From Chlorops oryzae (taxonomy: Eukaryota > Arthropoda > Insecta > Diptera > Chloropidae), in the NCBI GenBank assembly GCA_020466095.1, contig CM035808.1, forward strand, positions 13,451,663-13,515,662: 64,000 bases of DNA. Reading direction: 5' to 3'. Positions 59,201-64,000 of this stretch are shown here, piece by piece (position 1 is the first letter of the stretch; the number at the start of each line of letters is the position of its first letter). The position numbers and the translations under genes are program-made. The notes under the pieces were generated by a model that was given only the letters and a program-made list of their open reading frames with translations, was not told the origin of the DNA and ran no database searches.

Positions 59201-62200
59201 TTTATACGCCAAAAAAGATTTCTGTGAAAAGTAGTGCTGTGCTTATTGACAATGACATTCATCCCAAAAGTTTATAATTAATAAATCCTATATTTAATTA
59301 CAGTTAAAAAAAAAGTAAAATATATTGCATAATTTTAAATAAGTTTATGGATCAGAAAACATGGAATAACGTTAAAATATTCTCCATGTTTACCAAACCA
59401 AAAAACAAATTAATTAAATTAATGGGAATCATTTTTTCAACATACCTCGCGCTGTAGTTTCCTTCTTTCTATTTTAAGTTCTGCTTCGGCTTTTTCAGCA
59501 GCTTCGGCTGTACTTTTATAACGTATAACTTGCGTTTCCGAACGCGCCAGACTCGCCTGCAAATTAGCTATTTCCTGCTCAGCCTTTTGTAGTTTATACT
59601 TAAAATCCGATATAATTTTATTTGCTTCTCCTGAGAAGAGAGAGAGAGAGAGAGAGAGATATCAATGAAAATTTGATTATTAACTTATGCTAAGGAGAAT
59701 TTAACAAATAAAGAGATGAAACAAAGAAAACACATACTTTGTGCTTCGTATTCTTCATCACCACTCGTTGGACCATTCATCGAGTTTCCTTTCCCTTTGC
59801 CTTGACTCTTGTAATGCTCTAATTGCTCCTGCAATTGTTGCACTTCCGCCAGTAGCTGCTGCTTTTCTTCACTGAACTTTTTAAGCCGCACATCTAAACA
59901 AAAAATAAACAAAAATTCAAAACGTTAACCCCATTGCTCTCTGCTGTTTATATGTATAGGAAAATATAGTTTCATTTTACAATACCTACCCAACGAGCCC
60001 TGTACTGAGCCCAATAAATGTGCATTTTCACAGCTGACTAGCGCACGTTTGGCATCACTGCCATCTTCATTTTCAACGGTTACTATGACTAAACCCTGTT
60101 CGGCGATCAGGGTATCACGCTCATTTAATTGACCCTGTACCAGTTTTAATTCTTCGCTCAGTTTATCCAGATTTCGCTTCAATGCATTACAATCACGTGA
60201 TTTCTCTTTGAATTCGCGCTGCAGCTGTGCATACGATTCCTCTATTTCTTCAAGTTTGTCTTTTAACAGTTGAATCTGATACGACTGTGATGCTCGTTCA
60301 TTATCAAGCTGAGCATTGGCAATCATAGCCTTGCGAAACCGTTCTTCAACATCCTTGTGTAATAATGAAGAAAATAATTGAATTGAATTGAATTTAATTT
60401 AATAAAATAAACAAAGGAATTGTAACATTTACCCTTAACTCATGCCGTATATCCCTTAGACTGCGACCCTCTTCTTCTAGGGAATCTTCACTACTACGCC
60501 TCGATGACATTGAATTGCCACGAGCTGAATTAAGTAAACCACCCACGTGCGAACTACTGTTTATGCCTACTGTTAGTCGAGATCGAGCTAAAGGATCGAT
60601 TCCTGACGACGCATGCATATCAAACACACGATCGGCATTTTGTTCCTGCTCCTTCTGCTGACGTTCCAGCTCACGCATTCGTATTTCGCGAGCTTCCGCT
60701 CGTGCTTGTCTTCTCGCTGCCAAGCGTGCTTCAGCCTGAAATAAAAATTTTAAAAAAATTATAAATTAAAATTGTAGAAATAATCCAGAGATCAATTTAA
60801 ATGAATGAGTGATATAGCCTCTAAATGAACTTTATTTAACATATAAGACGAAGGTTCATTTTGTAAAAAATCAAGTCTAAGTTTAAAAAAGAGAAAACAG
60901 AGTGGGTTTACAAACGAAGAAATGCAATCACATAGACCCGAATGTGGTCTAGGTTCATTTATTGCGCATATTGCTATCCTCTATGTTTGTGAAACCAGTC
61001 ATACGTCATTTTAAATTAGCTTCTCGGATGAAGATCTACTTTCTTTTAACGCGAATCTTCATCACAGTGTCTGTCTACGCGTAAAATGTATATGTATATA
61101 TGTATTTTACCACGATTAGCAATCAATATTGTGTTGTTTTGCCATAAAAAGGTGATAACAAGTATCAATTAGGACATGCGATTCTTACGCCATTTATCGC
61201 GGGCAAAAAGGTTAAATATTGTGTACACCGAGAGAAAAAGGTAGTTATATTAACTGAAAAAGCAGGTTAAAATAACCGAGTTCACCGTTAATTGTTAGCT
61301 TATGTGTAGTAGCGGTCAATTCAACAGTACAAACACAGTCAATAAGGATATAACTACCTGATGGTTGATATAACTGTCTCGCGGTTAAATCAACTGTCAC
61401 CAGCGACTGGGAAAAAAAAATTAATTTTTGCTTTGACTTTTTTTTATCTTCTTTTATAAATATTTTTTTTTTTATTAAATTATTATAATTTTTCTTTATT
61501 TATTTGTTTCTATTTAAATCTTTTTCTCTTTCATCTTTTTAAATTTTCTCGCCTCGGCCGAGCCTTGAACCGCTGACCTCCACTTCGCTGGGCGAACGTC
61601 TTAACCATTACGCTAAACGAACGAATTTAATTTGTTGGTCAAAATGCTCACTTGAGCTTATGGTTGCTCAAGTTTTGGGGAACGTGCTTAAGGAATTGTT
61701 TCACTCCCAAAATTTTTTGCTTGAAAATGAACCATTAAAAAAAATTAAATAAATTAAAATCTTAAAAATTTAGGAGAAAATTTTTGCCTTCCAAAACAAC
61801 TACACTCTGAACAAAAAAAAAAAACTGTATTAAAAAAAAAAATCCAGAAAAATTCCCGCCGCCAGCAGGGATAGAACCCCGAAGCTCACGACTGTCGAGT
61901 CACAGCTTAAACAACTGAGCTATCGAAAACTCCGGAGACGGTTGATCAGAATGCGAACTTATACGTCTAAGTGAACGAAAGCGAATTTGAACATAAAAAG
62001 TAACTGTTTTTCAACTGTTCATTTGACTGCCTTTTTCAGTGCATTTAACGCGGAATACAGTTTATTTGACCACTCTTACTTTAACTGTTCTAAGTAGTTG
62101 ATTTAACTGTTGTTATTTCTCTCGGTGTAGTGCCTATAAACTCAAAACTGGCTTAAAATCATCCATAAGCTTAATTCTCAGCTTTTCCGACAATTAAAAA

Positions 62201-63592
62201 TGATAAGACTTTTACCAATTCTAGGAACAATAATAAAGCTATATCACGCTTTCTTAAATAAATAATTGGATTGCAGGGAAGTTCATTTTCCACCAAAATG
62301 GTTACTGACTTTAACAGCTTTCTCTGAAGTTCCTAAGAATGAGTTTCTTCAAACAAACAAAAAAAAAAGAGAATATAAAACTCTTGAATATTCTGAGTAT
62401 TTTTCTATTGCGCAAAATAACAAACCCGGGTTAAATTCTTTGCTGAATATAAATTAAAAAACGTTCAAATTAAATTCCGGAAAGTGTCACAAACATGAAT
62501 GAAATATATCAACTTAGAACTTGAGAACCGCGATGATGTCATTTCGAAATATTCTAAGCGTTTGGTTTCAAATAAGAACGAGTCGAGCCTGATAACGATA
62601 AACATACATAAAAAGTTTATAAAAAAAAAAAAAAAATAAACACAGCTTACAATACGATTGGCTTCATCCAAAAACTGCACCAACAACTCGTCGCCCGGTT
62701 CATTTACATTTTCATCATCATCGTAATCATTGTCGTTAGAACCAGCAGTACTTGTCGTTGGATTCTGAAGATCATCCACACGTTGAGCATCCTTGTTGCC
62801 TATTATAGCTTTCGATGAACTAGAGCGCAAAACTCTGTTTGGTACATCGTATTCATCAACCTCTTCAACGTCAACAATGCGCCTTGGTGTTATAGGGCAA
62901 TAACTTTCTTCCGTTGATGTTGTCTCAGTCTTATGTTCCAATTCTAAAGCAGCTGGTGGCGCGGCTTTCTGTTTTGTTAATTCGCCGGAAGTTGAAACGA
63001 CTGGAGTCGAATTAGTGCTTATGGAGGACGGTTGTTCAACGTCGTCATGAATTTGCTCAGCTTGAATGACTTGATTGTTGTTCTTCAACTGCTTTTGATC
63101 GCTTAGTTGTTGCTGCTGTTGCTTTTCGAAGTTATCACTTATATTAATTGCGGCCGATGTGTTATTTTCATTGTTATTGTTATTGCAATTGGATATGGAG
63201 TGTGGTGTTATTACAATTCCATCGACATTTTCGTCTACTTCGTTCTCTTCGCAAATGTTTAATACCTGCAGATCGGTATCATCGAAATCGAACTCCTCAG
63301 TAGCAATACTGGCACTATCATCGACCGTATTGCAATCGCCGAAATCACCGGTTGTATTGACTTTGATGACTTCATCGTTTCCGATATCGTTGCTTACATT
63401 ACCTTGTTTCGCATTGGTTTTTTTTTGCTTCTTTATATTATTGTTCTCCTCCTTGAGTTTTTCTTTTTTCAATTTTTGACTTTTCACGGGGCTTTTGGAT
63501 TCTTTATTTGACTTAGCTGCCGATTTGTCGGCGGCTTTTTTCATTTTCTTATCGCGCTTTTTGGAATCACTGCACGCTGCCTTGTCGGACAT
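56281..63592 (-). CDS. Lrrfip2: LRRFIP (Flightless-interacting coiled-coil protein), long N-terminal form
   Basis: LRRFIP-family cytoplasmic adaptor whose coiled coil binds the leucine-rich repeats of Flightless-I and tunes Toll/Wnt signalling and actin functions in animals. Exons 63592-62651, 60735-60433, 60353-59990, 59893-59738, 59630-59446 and 56391-56281 all join in phase and give 686 residues. The first 314 residues are low-complexity: a Lys/Ser-rich start, acidic blocks, Gln/Asn runs and [10 protein letters not shown]. Then the family core: [38 protein letters not shown], long heptad coiled coils, [35 protein letters not shown] and [15 protein letters not shown]. The 1.9-kb and 3.05-kb introns carry MITEs. 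ATG at 63592 opens the long frame; shorter starts in exon 2 are possible. Confidence 0.93.
56624..57247. mobile_element. MITE in LRRFIP last intron
   Basis: About 624 bp with long inverted ends: left GCGCCTCGACAGGCAATAAT, right ATTATTGCCCGTCGAGGCGC. Subterminal GCAATATTGCC palindromes occur on both sides. Confidence 0.8.
57255..57591. mobile_element. TAGTGGGATTCAT-family MITE, fuller copy
   Basis: 337 bp with left end TAGTGCGATTCATGCACGC and right end GCGAAGCTGCATGAATCCCACTA region (ends CCACTA). The reverse complement matches 12362-12730 over most of its length. It begins only 7 bp after the MITE at 56624-57247. Confidence 0.7.
59636..59660. repeat. (GA)n run used as polypyrimidine tract
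   Basis: On the minus strand this (CT)n run sits directly before the acceptor TTCTCAG of LRRFIP exon 5, so a microsatellite serves as the pyrimidine tract. Confidence 0.8.
61550..61625 (-). repeat. tRNA-like sequence 1 (SINE-like head)
   Basis: The minus strand reads TAGCGTAATGGTTAAGACG, like a pol III A box, and later GCGGTTCAAGGCT, like a B box, about 30 bases apart. The acceptor and anticodon stems do not pair well, so this is not a functional tRNA gene. Confidence 0.5.
61860..61937 (-). repeat. tRNA-like sequence 2 (SINE-like head)
   Basis: The minus strand reads GATAGCTCAGTTGTTTAAGC (A-box/D-arm like) and GGGGTTCTATCCC (T-arm/B-box like) at tRNA-like spacing. The anticodon arm is irregular. 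Same orientation as the first tRNA-like segment, about 240 bp away. Confidence 0.55.
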
Positions 63593-63713
63593 TTTTTTAC
63601 GGACGGGTTTCGTAACTCACCGTTTTACCAACAACTACTGGTTAGTCTCTAATTCTTGTTTGTCTTTCTTTAATTTATTTTGGTTTTCACTTCTACGATT
63701 CTCCAAAAGAAAC

Positions 63714-63744
<31 letters not shown>

Positions 63745-64000
63745 CACTTTGAAATTTTTGTGGTTTGCCTTTGACTTATTTTGAACACAATCTTAATTTG
63801 TTTTCTTAGAAATTATTCTTAGAGGACTACTTCAAACCGATATTCCGCGTTAATTTATTTTCGTATTTTTCTTATGACTGTCGACCTCAACGATCAAAAG
63901 CTCAAGTTTAACTGCGAGTCTCCTATTTGAAATAGCAGTTGTTCTTCAGACGAACGCGAGAGAGTGAGTTGAAAGAAAACACATTTGTGAGCGTAAGTGG
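63593..64000 (-). promoter_or_regulatory. 5' leader and upstream region of LRRFIP
   Basis: Upstream of the LRRFIP start on the minus strand. A 27-base poly-A run (63713-63740) lies here. No core promoter element placed. Confidence 0.4.

Larger units (their letters stand above)
61226..62127. mobile_element. MITE carrying two tRNA-like sequences
   Basis: About 902 bp with inverted ends CACCGAGAGAAA and TTTCTCTCGGTG, flanked by TA (and GTG outside it) on both sides. Both terminal regions are rich in GTTAANNTAACTG-like motifs, such as GGTTAAAATAACC. In the middle lie two tRNA-like segments on the minus strand (61550-61625 and 61860-61937). No protein frame. It lies in the 62650-60736 intron of LRRFIP. 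Confidence 0.7.

Noticed and set aside
61550..61937. Genuine tRNA genes
   Set aside because: A- and B-box-like motifs are present but the acceptor and anticodon stems do not pair properly.

Overview
The window is eukaryotic nuclear DNA from a fly. The best guess is a brachyceran (higher) dipteran, species not determinable. Supporting signs are AT-rich intergenic DNA with long A/T runs, very short GT-AG introns (about 54-80 bp), a fly-like GAPDH, a Yb/TDRD12-type piRNA-pathway gene, and a dispersed non-coding repeat with the GTGGGCGTGGC motif typical of fly genomes. No prokaryotic or viral gene was recognised.

Layout. 0-12 kb has no gene I can support: it holds MITEs, a fold-back element, a fly dispersed repeat, microsatellites and one copy of a 0.53 kb duplicated segment. 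13.2-16.5 kb (+) is a divergent SLC15/POT peptide-transporter gene with a 0.73 kb element in one intron. 17.4-19.2 kb has the second copy of the 0.53 kb duplication and an 11-bp minisatellite. 20.2-20.8 kb is a 5'-truncated non-LTR retrotransposon with a clear 14-bp target duplication. 20.9-22.0 kb (-) is a seven-finger C2H2 protein, divergent from eIF3f (22.8-23.8 kb, +). 24.45-24.9 kb (+) is an 86-residue predicted membrane protein whose only intron is mostly a MITE. 26.2-26.8 kb (-) has at least three phase-compatible exons of an unrecognised gene. 31.0-31.4 kb (+) is a small secreted Gly/Tyr/His-rich protein. 32.0-34.5 kb (-) is tRNase Z, 36.3-36.5 kb (+) a probable complex I subunit, 36.6-38.1 kb (-) ZPR1, 40.9-41.9 kb (+) GAPDH. 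44.7-51.8 kb (-) is a SoYb/TDRD12-family Tudor-helicase-Tudor-CS gene. 56.3-63.6 kb (-) is LRRFIP (Flightless-interacting coiled-coil protein).

Most genes are housekeeping (translation initiation, tRNA 3' processing, respiration, glycolysis, ZPR1). The probable germline gene is the SoYb-like one, whose family acts in piRNA silencing of transposons. The spaces and introns hold many non-autonomous DNA transposons, several with diagnostic target duplications: TTAA (piggyBac type), 8-bp (hAT type), TAA/TTA (PIF/Harbinger type) and TA. Nesting occurs at 12.4, 39.7 and 52-54 kb.

I did not find a clearly new biological system. The best second-look items are the transporter that has lost the POT signature residues, the unrecognised minus-strand gene at 26.2-26.8 kb, the MITE carrying two tRNA-like sequences at 61.2-62.1 kb, the nested MITE cluster at 52-54 kb, the duplicated exon-like segment at 9.2/17.4 kb, and reading-frame breaks in tRNase Z and the SoYb-like gene. 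Splice sites and coordinates were read by eye from sequence, phase and family knowledge; no search was run.
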